This document shows, piece by piece, positions 8,326 to 16,018 of a stretch of DNA of 43,632 nt (position 1 is its first letter; the number at the start of each line of letters is the position of its first letter). A program made the translations under genes and the position numbers. Under the pieces are notes generated by a model. It did no database searches. It was not told where the DNA came from and saw only the letters and a list, made by a program, of their open reading frames with translations. Source of the DNA: Jiangella rhizosphaerae (GTDB lineage: Bacteria; Actinomycetota; Actinomycetes; Jiangellales; Jiangellaceae); NCBI RefSeq assembly GCF_003579925.1, contig NZ_QUAL01000187.1, positions 1 through 43,632 of the forward strand, written 5' to 3'.

Positions 8326-8799
8326 ATGGCCATGACGAACGACACCACCAAGCAGACCCGCCCCAAGGGCACCCCCGGCCGCCTGTCGCTGTGGTTCCAG
8401 CGCCGCATGAACACCAGGACGGTCGAGAAGATCCGCCGCAAGGGCACCGGCCGGATGATGGGCATGGACGTCCTCGTCCTGCACACCGCCGGGCGCCGCA
8501 GCGGGCAGCCGTACCTGACCCCGATCGCGTGGTACCCCGACGGCGACGGCGCCCGCCTGGTCGTCGCGTCCGGCGGCGGCAGCGCCGACCCGAACTGGTA
8601 CCGCAACCTGACGGCGCACCCTGACCGCGTGTCCGTGGAGCTGCCGGGTGAGCGGCCGCGGCCGGTCACGCCGCACACGCTCGACGGCGCCGAGCGCGAC
8701 GACGCCTGGCAGCGCATCGTCGCCGCCAACCCGCGGTTCGCGAAGTACCAGGCCAAGAGCGAGCGCCGGTACCCGATCGTCCGGCTCACCGAGCGCTGA
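8326..8799 (+). CDS. Nitroreductase-family deazaflavin (F420)-dependent oxidoreductase
   Basis: 157 aa from ATG 8326 (ATG 8332 is also possible). It matches the Ddn-like family: KGTGRMMGMDVLVLHT, TAGRRSGQPYLTPIAWYPDG, and VASGGGSADPNWYRNLTAHP, ending in a KYQAKSERRYPIVRL tail. Known: these small split-barrel proteins use coenzyme F420H2 to reduce quinones, nitro compounds and other acceptors in actinobacteria. The N-terminus is short and basic without a clear signal peptide. It is a single gene, divergent from the HTH operon and followed by the YCII/sigma pair on the same strand with a 41-bp gap. The native substrate is unknown. Confidence 0.88.
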   Translation: MAMTNDTTKQTRPKGTPGRLSLWFQRRMNTRTVEKIRRKGTGRMMGMDVLVLHTAGRRSGQPYLTPIAWYPDGDGARLVVASGGGSADPNWYRNLTAHPDRVSVELPGERPRPVTPHTLDGAERDDAWQRIVAANPRFAKYQAKSERRYPIVRLTER

Positions 8800-8840
8800 C
8801 CCCGTTCGCGCTGTCGGTGCGCGGTGCCAGACTCTCCGGC

Positions 8841-9176
8841 ATGAAGTACATGCTGCTGATCTGCGACGACGAAACGAGGTCCCCGAGCACCGAGGAGATG
8901 GCCGCCGACCCGGTGCACCAGGCGTGGGAGGCCGACCTCGAGCGCCGCGGCGCCGAGGTGTTCGGGGCGCGGCTGCGGCCGACCTCCACCGCCACGACGG
9001 TGCGGTTCCGCGACGGCGAGACGCTCGTGTCCGACGGGCCGTTCGCCGAGACCAAGGACTTCGTCGGCGGCGTCGTGGTCGTCGACTGCGCCGACCTCGA
9101 CGAGGCCATCGCCATCGCCGCCGGTCATCCGTACGCCCGGTGGGGCAGCGTCGAGATCCGCGCGGTCTGGGAATGA
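8841..9176 (+). CDS. YCII-related (DGPF) domain protein
   Basis: 111 aa. The diagnostic DGPF motif is present in VSDGPFAETKDFVGG (about residues 63-77), after the YCII start KYMLLIC. The ATG at 8841 gives the family's usual N-terminus. Its stop overlaps the start of the ECF sigma gene (ATGA). Known: DGPF proteins are the constant genomic partners of group ECF42 sigma factors and are themselves ECF42 targets; their chemistry is unclear. A degenerate TGTCGG sits 24 bp before the start, but no matching -10 element was found there. Confidence 0.92.
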   Translation: MKYMLLICDDETRSPSTEEMAADPVHQAWEADLERRGAEVFGARLRPTSTATTVRFRDGETLVSDGPFAETKDFVGGVVVVDCADLDEAIAIAAGHPYARWGSVEIRAVWE

Positions 9177-10393
9177 CGGCCGACGTCCAGGCCGTGCGCG
9201 CCGCGGTCGACGCGGCGTACCGGGAGGAGTGGGGTCAGGTCGTCGCGACGCTGATCGGGCTGACCCGCGACTGGGACCTGGCCGAGGACTGCGCGCAGGA
9301 GGCGTTCGCCGCCGCGCTGACGGCGTGGCCGCGCGGCGGCATCCCCCGCAGGCCGGGCGCCTGGCTCACGACGACGGCCCGGCACCGCGCGACCGACCGG
9401 CTGCGCCGCGACACCGCCGGGCGGGCGAAGCTGCGCCAGCTCGCCGTGCTGGCCCGCGAGCCGGACGAGTCGCCGGCCGAGGACATCCCCGACGAGCGGC
9501 TCCGGCTGATCTTCACCTGCTGCCACCCGGCGCTGCCGTTCGAGGCCAGGGTCGCCCTGACGCTGCGCACGCTGGCGGGGCTGAGCACCGCGGAGATCGC
9601 CCGGGCGTTCCTCACCGCCGAGGCGACCATGGCCCAGCGCATCGTCCGGGCCAAGCGCAAGATCGCCGAGGCCGGCATCCCGTACCGCGTCCCGCCCGCC
9701 GAGCTGCTGCCCGAGCGGCTCGCCGCGGTCCTCGCGGTGCTCTACCTGATCTTCAACGAGGGCTACGACGAACGGGACGGGCGCCGCGCGCTGGCCGCGG
9801 AGGCCATCCACCTCGCCCGCGTGCTGGCCCGGCTGCTCCCGGGCGAGCCGGAACCGCGCGGCCTGCTCGCGCTCATGCTGCTGCACGAGGCCCGCAGGGC
9901 GACGCGCGTCGACGACGGCGTGCTCGTCCCGCTGGAGCGGCAGGACCGGTCCCGGTGGGACCGCGCGCTGGTCGACGAGGGCGTCGCCGTCCTCGACGAA
10001 GCCCTCGCGACGCGCCGCACGGGGCCGTACCAGGTGCAGGCCGCCATCGCCGCCTGCCACGCCACCGCCCCCGACGCCGCCGGCACCGACTGGCCGCAGA
10101 TCGCCGCCCTCTACGCCGAGCTCGGCCGCCTGGCGCCGTCACCGGTGGTGGAGCTGAACCGGGCCGTGGCGGTCGCCATGGCCGACGGCATCCCGGCCGG
10201 TCTCGCGCTGGTCGACGAGCTCGCGGCGTCGGGCCGGCTGGACGGCTACCACCTGCTGCCCGCGACCCGCGCCGACCTGCTGCGCCGGGACGGCCGCACC
10301 GCCGAGGCCCGCGCGGCCTACGAGGAGGCGGTGCGGCTGGCGCCGTCCGACGCCGACCGCCGCTACCTGACTGCGCGGTTGAACGCTCTCTGA
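9173..10393 (+). CDS. ECF42-group RNA polymerase sigma factor
   Basis: 406 aa, start in the ATGA overlap with the YCII gene. Region 2 covers about residues 10-80 (DWDLAEDCAQEAFAAAL, AWLTTTARHRATDRLRRD). Region 4 lies at about 110-165 and includes IFTCCHPAL and LAGLSTAEIARAFLT. The long C-terminal extension (about 190-406) is alanine- and leucine-rich helical repeats of the TPR-like type found in ECF42 proteins (LYAELGRLAPSPVVELNRAVA; AARAAYEEAVRLAPSD). Known: ECF42 factors lack an anti-sigma partner and use this extension to control activity. A matching target promoter lies directly downstream, in front of an MFS exporter. Confidence 0.93.
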   Translation: MTADVQAVRAAVDAAYREEWGQVVATLIGLTRDWDLAEDCAQEAFAAALTAWPRGGIPRRPGAWLTTTARHRATDRLRRDTAGRAKLRQLAVLAREPDESPAEDIPDERLRLIFTCCHPALPFEARVALTLRTLAGLSTAEIARAFLTAEATMAQRIVRAKRKIAEAGIPYRVPPAELLPERLAAVLAVLYLIFNEGYDERDGRRALAAEAIHLARVLARLLPGEPEPRGLLALMLLHEARRATRVDDGVLVPLERQDRSRWDRALVDEGVAVLDEALATRRTGPYQVQAAIAACHATAPDAAGTDWPQIAALYAELGRLAPSPVVELNRAVAVAMADGIPAGLALVDELAASGRLDGYHLLPATRADLLRRDGRTAEARAAYEEAVRLAPSDADRRYLTARLNAL

Positions 10394-10433
10394 CCTGCGG
10401 CGCAGCAGATTCCTCGCATTTTCTCGCGGCGGA

Positions 10434-10460
10434 TGTCGATCCGCGGCGGGTTCCTTCGTC
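10434..10460 (+). promoter_or_regulatory. ECF42-type promoter for the MFS exporter
   Basis: TGTCGA (10434-10439), a 17-bp spacer, then CGTC (10457-10460). This equals the reported ECF42 consensus (-35 TGTCGA, -10 CGA/TC). It lies 38 bp before the exporter start and 41 bp after the sigma gene, so the sigma factor probably drives the exporter. Confidence 0.75.
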
Positions 10461-10491
10461 GGTGGGGCGACCGACCCTACGGACGAAGGAA
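10451..10491. promoter_or_regulatory. Dyad spanning the -10 element and ribosome site of the MFS gene
   Basis: TTCCTTCGTC (10451-10460) and GACGAAGGAA (10482-10491) are a perfect 10-bp inverted repeat, extended inward by partial pairing. The left arm contains the ECF42 -10 element and the right arm the AAGGA ribosome site. Since transcription should begin after the left arm, it is more likely a protein-binding dyad than an RNA hairpin. Confidence 0.5.
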
Positions 10492-10497
10492 CGAGCG

Positions 10498-11913
10498 ATG
10501 TCGTACACCGAGACCCTGCCCCGGCCCACCACAGAGCCGCCCGCGCGGACGACCAGGCCGGGGCTCGTGCTGGCGCTGGCCTGCGCCGCCCAGGCGATGG
10601 TCGGCCTGGACACCGCGATCGTGAACGTGGCGCTGCCCTCCATCCAGCGCGACCTCGGCGCCGGGTACGGCGCGCTGCAGTGGGTCGTCGTCGCGTACGG
10701 GCTGTTGCTCGGCGGGTTCCTGCTGCTCGGCGGGCGGATGACCGACCGGCTCGGCCGCCGGCGGATCTTCGTCGCCGGGCTGGCCGTCTTCACCGTCGCG
10801 TCGCTGCTGGCCGGCGCCGCCCACGAGGCCGAGCTGCTGATCGCGGCCCGCGCCGCCCAGGGCCTCGGCGCCGCGCTGACCGCACCGGCGGCGCTGTCGC
10901 TGCTGGCCGTCACTTTCCCCGAGGGACGGGCCCGGCACCGGGCGCTCGGCCTGTTCGGCGCCGTCGGCGGCGCGGCCGGCTCCGTCGGTGTGGTCGCCAG
11001 CGGGCTGCTGACCGCCGGTCCGGGTTGGCGCTGGGCGTTCCTGCTCAACGTCCCGGCCGGCGTGCTGCTCATCGTGCTGGCGGCGGTGTTCCTGGCCGCC
11101 GACCGGCCGGCTGAGCGGACCGGCCGGCTGGACATCGCCGGTGCGACGACGGTGACCGGTGCCCTGCTGCTGTTCGTCTACACGCTGCACCACGCCACCG
11201 GCCACGGCTGGACGTCCGCCTCGACGCTGGCGCTGTTCGCGGCGGCCGCCGTGCTGCTGGCGGCGTTCGTGCGGATCGAGCGCCGCTCCCCCGACCCGCT
11301 GGTGCCGGGCTCGACGCTGCGCAACCGCACGCTCGTGGCCGCGAACCTCACCGGATTCCTGGCCTTCGGTGCGCTGCTCGCCTTCATCTTCATCGGCTCG
11401 CTGCTGATGCAGCAGGCTCTGGGGTACTCGCCGGCGGCCACCGGGCTGGCCTGGCTGGCCACGACGGTCACCGTCGTCGTGGCCGCCATCGGCGGCGCCC
11501 GGCTGGTGGCGCGGGCCGGGGCGCGGACGTCGCTGGTCAGCGGCCTGTCGCTGCTCAGCGTCGGCGCGCTGTGGCTGGCCCGCGTTCCCGCGGACGCCAC
11601 CTACGCGGCGGACCTGCTGCCGGCCTTCCTGCTCGCCGGGCTCGGCTTCGGGCTGTGCGGGCCGGCGGTGCAGATCGGCGCGCTGTCCGGCGTGTCGCAG
11701 TCGGCGGCGGGGCTGGCGTCCGGCTTGGTCGAGACGATGCGCGAGATCGGCGGCGCCGCCGGCGTGGCCGTCGTGTCCGCCGTGCTCGTCGCCGGGTCCG
11801 CCCTCGACGGTTCCGGCCTCGACGGGTTCCGCGCGGCGTTCGGGTTCGTCGCCGTCCTCGCCGTGCTCGGCGTGGTGGCCGCGGCCGCCGGATTCACCGG
11901 CCGGCGCGGATGA
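10498..11913 (+). CDS. MFS drug exporter, DHA2 (14-TM) family
   Basis: 471 aa; ATG 10498 follows AAGGAACGAGCG. The protein is strongly hydrophobic with the motif-C-like GLDTAIVNVALPSIQRDLG in TM1 and motif A GGRMTDRLGRRRIFVAG (about residues 78-94). About 14 membrane segments can be marked, which fits EmrB/QacA-type proton antiporters in the cytoplasmic membrane. The promoter upstream matches the ECF42 consensus, so it is likely the output gene of the adjacent sigma factor. The exported compound is unknown. Its 3' end is 36 bp before another MFS gene on the same strand. Confidence 0.9.
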   Translation: MSYTETLPRPTTEPPARTTRPGLVLALACAAQAMVGLDTAIVNVALPSIQRDLGAGYGALQWVVVAYGLLLGGFLLLGGRMTDRLGRRRIFVAGLAVFTVASLLAGAAHEAELLIAARAAQGLGAALTAPAALSLLAVTFPEGRARHRALGLFGAVGGAAGSVGVVASGLLTAGPGWRWAFLLNVPAGVLLIVLAAVFLAADRPAERTGRLDIAGATTVTGALLLFVYTLHHATGHGWTSASTLALFAAAAVLLAAFVRIERRSPDPLVPGSTLRNRTLVAANLTGFLAFGALLAFIFIGSLLMQQALGYSPAATGLAWLATTVTVVVAAIGGARLVARAGARTSLVSGLSLLSVGALWLARVPADATYAADLLPAFLLAGLGFGLCGPAVQIGALSGVSQSAAGLASGLVETMREIGGAAGVAVVSAVLVAGSALDGSGLDGFRAAFGFVAVLAVLGVVAAAAGFTGRRG

Positions 11914-11949
11914 CCGCCTTGAGCCGGCGCCCTCCGATGGCCGATCCTC

Positions 11950-13179
11950 GTGGTCGTGACGCGAACGGACGGCGGGAGCCTGCTGCGGCGCGATCCGGCG
12001 TTCCGGTCGCTGTTCGCCGCACGGACCGTCTCGTTCCTCGGCGACTCGCTGAGCCTGGTCGCGTTGATGCTGCACGTGGCCGACACCGCCGGTCAGGCGC
12101 TCGCCGTCGCGCTGCTCCTGCTGGTCGGCGACCTCGCGCCGGCGCTGCTGAGCCCGCTCGCCGGCGGGGTAAGCGACCGGTGGGACCGGCGCCGGGTGAT
12201 GATCGGCTGCGAGCTGGTTCAGGCCGGGCTGCTGGCCGCGATCGCCGTGTCGCTGCCGCCGTTGCCGCTGCTGCTGGCGCTGGTCGGCGTCCGGGCGGTG
12301 GCGGGGCACGTGTTCCTGCCGGCGTCGCGGGCCGCGGTCGCGACGCTGGTGCCGCCGCGTCACCAGGCCGCGGCGAACTCGGCACTAGGACTGGCGACGA
12401 ACGGCGGCGAGGCGGCCGGCCCGCTGGTCGCGGCGGCGCTGTTCCCGCTGGTCGGCGTGCGGGGCGTGCTGCTGGTCGACGCCGCGACGTTCCTGCTGTC
12501 GGCGCTGCTGCTCCTCCGCCTGCCGCCGCTGCCGCCGTCAGCAGCCGGCACGAACGGCGAACCCGGCGCCGGCCTGCTGCGCGGTGCCCGCCAAGGGGTG
12601 GCGCACCTGTGGCGGGAGCCGGCGCTGCGGATCATCGGCCTCGGCTTCTGCGCTGTCGTCGCGTTCAACGGGATCGACGACGTCGCGCTCGTGGTCCTGG
12701 CCAAGGACACCTTCGACGCGGGCGACTCCGCGAGCGCGACCCTGCTCGCCGCCGTCGGCATCGGGCTGTTCGCCGGGTACGCGCTGCTCGCCCGGTGGTC
12801 GGCGCGGGCGTCGCTGCTCTGGCTGCTGGTCGCCGGGTTCGCCGTCAGCAGCGTCGGGAACCTGCTCACCGGGCTGGCGTGGGCGGTCGCGGCGGCGTTC
12901 GCGCTGCAGACGGTGCGCGGCCTCGGCATCGCCGCGATGGACGTCGCGACGAACACGCTGCTCCCCCGGCTGGTGCCCGACACGATGCTCGGCCGGGTGT
13001 TCGGCAACCTCTACGGCGCCATCGGCCTGGCCGCCGGCCTGTCGTACGTGGCCGGCGGCCTGCTGCTGGACGCGACGTCGGTGCCGGTGACGTTCGTCGT
13101 CGCCGGAGCGGGCGGCACGCTGGCCACGGTCGCCGTCGCCGCCACGCTCCCCCGCGCGCTCCGCCGCCGTCAGCCCTGA
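11950..13179 (+). CDS. MFS transporter (MFS_3 / enterobactin-exporter-like)
   Basis: 409 aa from GTG 11950 (GTG 11956 is also possible). It starts with the RRDPAFRSLFAARTVSFLGDSLS pattern typical of 12-TM MFS_3 exporters and has a motif A-like GGVSDRWDRRRVMIGCE (about residues 73-89). The second half contains NSALGLATNGGEAAGP and a GRVFGNLYGAIGL loop. It probably exports a small molecule such as a macrolide or siderophore, but the substrate cannot be told. It overlaps the convergent SRPBCC gene by 10 bp. Whether the ECF42 promoter upstream of the first MFS gene also serves this one is uncertain. Confidence 0.85.
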   Translation: MVVTRTDGGSLLRRDPAFRSLFAARTVSFLGDSLSLVALMLHVADTAGQALAVALLLLVGDLAPALLSPLAGGVSDRWDRRRVMIGCELVQAGLLAAIAVSLPPLPLLLALVGVRAVAGHVFLPASRAAVATLVPPRHQAAANSALGLATNGGEAAGPLVAAALFPLVGVRGVLLVDAATFLLSALLLLRLPPLPPSAAGTNGEPGAGLLRGARQGVAHLWREPALRIIGLGFCAVVAFNGIDDVALVVLAKDTFDAGDSASATLLAAVGIGLFAGYALLARWSARASLLWLLVAGFAVSSVGNLLTGLAWAVAAAFALQTVRGLGIAAMDVATNTLLPRLVPDTMLGRVFGNLYGAIGLAAGLSYVAGGLLLDATSVPVTFVVAGAGGTLATVAVAATLPRALRRRQP

Positions 13180-13658
13180 ACCAACAGCGCGGCCAGCCGC
13201 TCGAACTGCTCGAGGATGCCCTTCGTCATGCCGGAGTCGACGGCGAGGTCGAGCACCTCCGGCGCCGGGAAGGTCGTCAGCCAGTGCACCCGGGTGCCGC
13301 CGTCGACCTCCTCGAACGTGATGGTCTCGACGGCGGGCGGCCCGCCGGCCGGCTCCATCTCCGGCGCCGTCGTCCGCACCAGCCGCTTCGGCGGGTCGAC
13401 CTCGAGGAACTCGCCCTGGAACGCGATCTCGCCGCCGTCGTACCGGTTGACCCACTTCCACCGGCCGCCGGGCCGCACGTCGAACTCGACGACCTCGGTG
13501 GTGGTGCCGTGCGGGCCGATCCAGCGCGCCAGGTGCGCGGGGTCCGTCATGGCGGCCCAGACGAGCTCGCGCGGCGCGGCGAACACGCGCTCGATGAGCA
13601 GCTCCGATCCCTCGGCGACGACGGTGGTGGCGGCGTCGCCCAGCTCGCGTCGGGTCAT
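13170..13658 (-). CDS. SRPBCC / AHSA1-type protein
   Basis: 162 aa, ATG in an ATGA overlap with the upstream ArsR gene. The helix-grip (START-like) fold is evident: LLIERVFAAPRELVWAAMTDP, ARWIGPHG, VRPGGRWKWVNRYDGGE, and EVDGGTRVHWLTTFP, with a C-terminal long helix ending LAALLVQG. Known: proteins of this type (activator of Hsp90 ATPase homologue 1-like) bind hydrophobic ligands and in bacteria are very often encoded after an ArsR regulator. The function in these pairs is not established; ligand-dependent control of the regulator or detoxification are guesses. Its 3' end overlaps the convergent MFS gene. Confidence 0.88.
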   Translation of the reverse strand: MTRRELGDAATTVVAEGSELLIERVFAAPRELVWAAMTDPAHLARWIGPHGTTTEVVEFDVRPGGRWKWVNRYDGGEIAFQGEFLEVDPPKRLVRTTAPEMEPAGGPPAVETITFEEVDGGTRVHWLTTFPAPEVLDLAVDSGMTKGILEQFERLAALLVQG

Positions 13659-13996
13659 GGCCGATCTCCCTTCTGCAGGTCCGTCAGGTAGTGGTCCAGC
13701 CGGTCGAGGCTGTCGCCCAGGAAGTCGCGGTACTGCTCCATCCAGGTGACGACGTCGCGCAGCGGCTCCGGCCGCAACCGGCACGACCGCCACTGCGCCC
13801 GTCGCGTCTGCTCGACGAGCCCGGCCCTCTGCAGCACCTTCACGTGCTTGGAGATGGCCGGCAGCGACACGTCGAACGGCTCGGCCAGCTGGCCGACGGT
13901 GGCCTCGCCGCGGGTCAGCCGGGCCAGGATGGCGCGTCGGGTCGGGTCGGCGAGCGCGGCGAACGTGGCGGTGAGCGGATCGGCGTCGACCGTCAT
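13655..13996 (-). CDS. ArsR-family transcriptional regulator
   Basis: 113 aa. It has a winged HTH with the ArsR signature FAALADPTRRAILARLTRGEATVGQLA and the recognition helix LPAISKHVKVLQRAGLV (about residues 45-61). No metal-binding CxC motif is seen, so it belongs to the metal-independent ArsR group that partners SRPBCC proteins. It is co-transcribed with the SRPBCC gene. A 36-bp perfectly symmetric site overlaps its start codon and upstream region and is the likely autoregulatory operator. Confidence 0.92.
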   Translation of the reverse strand: MTVDADPLTATFAALADPTRRAILARLTRGEATVGQLAEPFDVSLPAISKHVKVLQRAGLVEQTRRAQWRSCRLRPEPLRDVVTWMEQYRDFLGDSLDRLDHYLTDLQKGDRP

Positions 13997-14030
13997 TTTC
14001 CCCTCCGGTTAATTAACTACACAGGAAAAT
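13995..14030. promoter_or_regulatory. Nested symmetric operator of the ArsR-SRPBCC operon
   Basis: The pattern is ATTTTCC-N6-GTTAATTAAC-N6-GGAAAAT, centred at 14012.5. The inner 10 bp form a perfect palindrome and both outer 7-bp half-sites are exact mirror images at equal distance. It covers the arsR start codon, so binding would block initiation. Confidence 0.75.
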
Positions 14031-15095
14031 AGGTCTCGCGCCACAAAAAGTCAATCGGTCGTGTGAACCAGTCGGCGCCGGCGCGCGTCATAGGGGCACG
14101 GGCCGGATCGGCGGAGGGTTGCCGACCCATGCGAGGTCCCGTGACCGTGAACGATGCTCCCGACGCTGGGCGGCTGCGGGCTCAGCGATCGTTGGCAGCA
14201 CACAGTGACCGCCTGTGCGGCGCCGGTCACCACGGTCACGCCTTCGCCGTCCGGCCCGGCCAGCTCGGCCCGTCACCGCGCCCCGGACTGCGGCTACCCT
14301 CCGGGACATGGAGCTGCCAGGCGGGCCGGACGAGGCGGGGCTGCTGGCTGCCGCCCGCGACGGCGACTCCGCGGCGTTCGACCAGTTGGTCGCGCCGTAC
14401 CGGCGGGAGCTGACGGCGCACTGCTACCGGCTGCTCGGCTCCGTCCAGGACGCCGAGGACGCCGTGCAGGAGTCACTGCTCAGTGCGTGGCGCGGACTGG
14501 GCGGGTTCGCCGGACGCAGTTCGCTGCGCACCTGGCTGTACCGCATCGCGACGCACGCCAGCCTGCGACTGAGCTCGAAGCGGCCACGGCGGCTGCTCTC
14601 CCCCGACCACGGGCCGGCCCGCACCAGCGTGGTGGACCTCGGCGAGCCGGTGCCCGGGCCGGTGTGGCTGGAGCCCCTGCCCACCGAGGGCGACGTCGTG
14701 GATCGCGGGACCGACCCGGCGGAGGCGTACGTCGAGCGCGAGGGCGTCGAGCTGGCGTTCGTGGCGGCACTGCAGCACCTGCCGGCGACGCAGCGGGCGG
14801 TGCTGATCCTGCGCGAGGTGCTGCAGTACTCCGCGGCCGAGGCGGCCGACCTGCTCGACACCACGCCGGCGCCGGTGAACAGCGCGCCCGCGCCTCCGTC
14901 GGCGACCGCCTGCCCTCCGTCAGCCAGCGCGACGAGCTGTCCGCCCTCGGCGCGTCGGGGCGGCGCGAGCTCGTCGACGCGTTCGTCGCCGCCTGGGAGC
15001 GGGCCGACGTGCCGGCGCTGCTGTCGCTGCTGGCCGAGGACGCCCGCTTCACGATGCCGCCGCTCCCCACCTGGTTCGACGGCCGCGCCGACGTC

Positions 15096-15482
15096 GTGAG
15101 CCGACGTTGGTCGTGCCGGTGGGAAGGTCGCTGGCGTTCGCGATGGAGCCGGCATCGTGCCGACGGCCACGCGCGCGGCCGTGGCCCCTCACGGTGCCGA
15201 CGAACCCAGTCGTGTGGTGCCAGCCAGGCCGGGCGCACCGGTCGTGTCGCCGTCGACCGCCGGTGCCGATGACGACGAGCTGCAGGCCGCTGATGGGTGA
15301 GGGATCCGGGTAGCCAGGACGACGCGGATCCCTCACCCATCCAGGCCGCGACGGCATCACCTGCCGACCACGACACCGTGACCACGACGCCGCCACCATG
15401 ACCACCACACCACGACACACGCCCCACGCATTCATCGGCATCCCCCAGGCCGCAGAGTCGGCAATATCGGCGTCGGCTAACA
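15096..15482. mobile_element. MITE-like element with 8-bp target duplication
   Basis: The sigma pseudogene is interrupted between two copies of CCGACGTC (15088-15095 and 15483-15490). Removing the segment and one copy restores the reading Arg-Ala-Asp-Val-Gly-Arg-Phe-Leu. The ends form imperfect inverted repeats of about 26 bp sharing AGCCGACG and TGCCG (GTGAGCCGACG on the left, GTTAGCCGACG on the right). It has no transposase gene, so it must be moved by an enzyme acting in trans. A perfect 17-bp hairpin lies in the middle. The IS family was not identified; an 8-bp duplication occurs in several. Confidence 0.8.
15292..15341. repeat. Perfect 17-bp hairpin inside the MITE-like element
   Basis: The arms 15292-15308 and 15325-15341 are exact reverse complements (GATGGGTGAGGGATCCG on the left) around a 16-nt loop. 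It resembles a strong intrinsic stop without a T-tract, or a structural core of the element. Confidence 0.85.
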
Positions 15483-15776
15483 CCGACGTCGGCCGGTTCC
15501 TCGCCGAGCGGGTGTTCGAGACGCCGTGGCGGCTGCGGCCGGCCTGGTTCAACGGCCAGCTCGGGTTCGCCTGCTATCGGCGCGACCCTGCGGACGGCGC
15601 GTTCCGGCTCGGCGCGGTGAACGTGCTGAGCCTCCGGGACGGGCTGGTGACGCAGCTCAGCTCGTTCATCGACCCGGAGCTGCTGCCCCGCCTCGGCCTG
15701 CCCGCCGACCCGCCCTGACGGTGTCGCCCACCCATCCGGAGTGGGGCAGCGCGCCGGCCGCGCCGGGACAGCAGAA

Positions 15777-15815
15777 GGCCGCTCCGCCAGTTGGGGGGCA
15801 AGAGGCGGAGCGGCC
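15777..15815. terminator. Terminator-like hairpin after the sigma pseudogene
   Basis: GGCCGCTCCGCC (15777-15788) and GGCGGAGCGGCC (15804-15815) are perfect 12-bp arms with a 15-nt loop, 59 bp past the stop. There is no T-run, as is usual in such G+C-rich genomes. The rest of the 15719-16018 gap shows no gene. Confidence 0.7.
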
Positions 15816-16018
15816 CCGTGTATCTCCATGGTAGCCCAGCGTGACCGCCTTGTCGCACTAAGTAACGGTCCGTTCACTGACCTGCGTCGATAACCGCCCC
15901 CGGATCCACGAGAATCCCCGTCGCCGCGTGCAACCGACGGCCACGCTGAGGAGTGATTGATGGTGAGAGCCGACACCCGGCCACGGGGGCCGCGTTCGGC
16001 GACGTCAGGAGGTCCATC

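Larger units (their letters stand above)
14308..15718 (+). pseudogene. ECF sigma factor with SnoaL-like tail, broken by deletion and insertion
   Basis: The start at ATG 14308 gives a clear sigma region 2 (LVAPYRRELTAHCYRLLGS, EDAVQESLLSAWRGL, LRTWLYRIATHASL) and region 4 (LQHLPATQRAVLILREVL...AAEAADLL). After the asparagine-serine codons at ~14878-14883 the frame is lost; the conserved continuation (RARASVGDRLPSVS...) is read in another frame. Two AGCGCG copies expected around the junction have become one, which fits a 10-bp deletion. The SnoaL/NTF2-like tail (LVDAFVAAWERADVPALLSLL) then runs to Asp-Val at 15090-15095, is split by a 387-bp element, and resumes at 15491 to the stop at 15718. 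Known: such sigma factors (SigG/ECF41-like) carry a C-terminal SnoaL domain that controls activity. The gene is surely inactive as a full-length product. Confidence 0.9.

Noticed and set aside
15049..15552. 167-aa minus-strand frame inside the MITE-like element as a transposase
   Set aside because: Sequence is low-complexity, extends past both element ends, and shows no DDE, HUH or serine/tyrosine recombinase motif.
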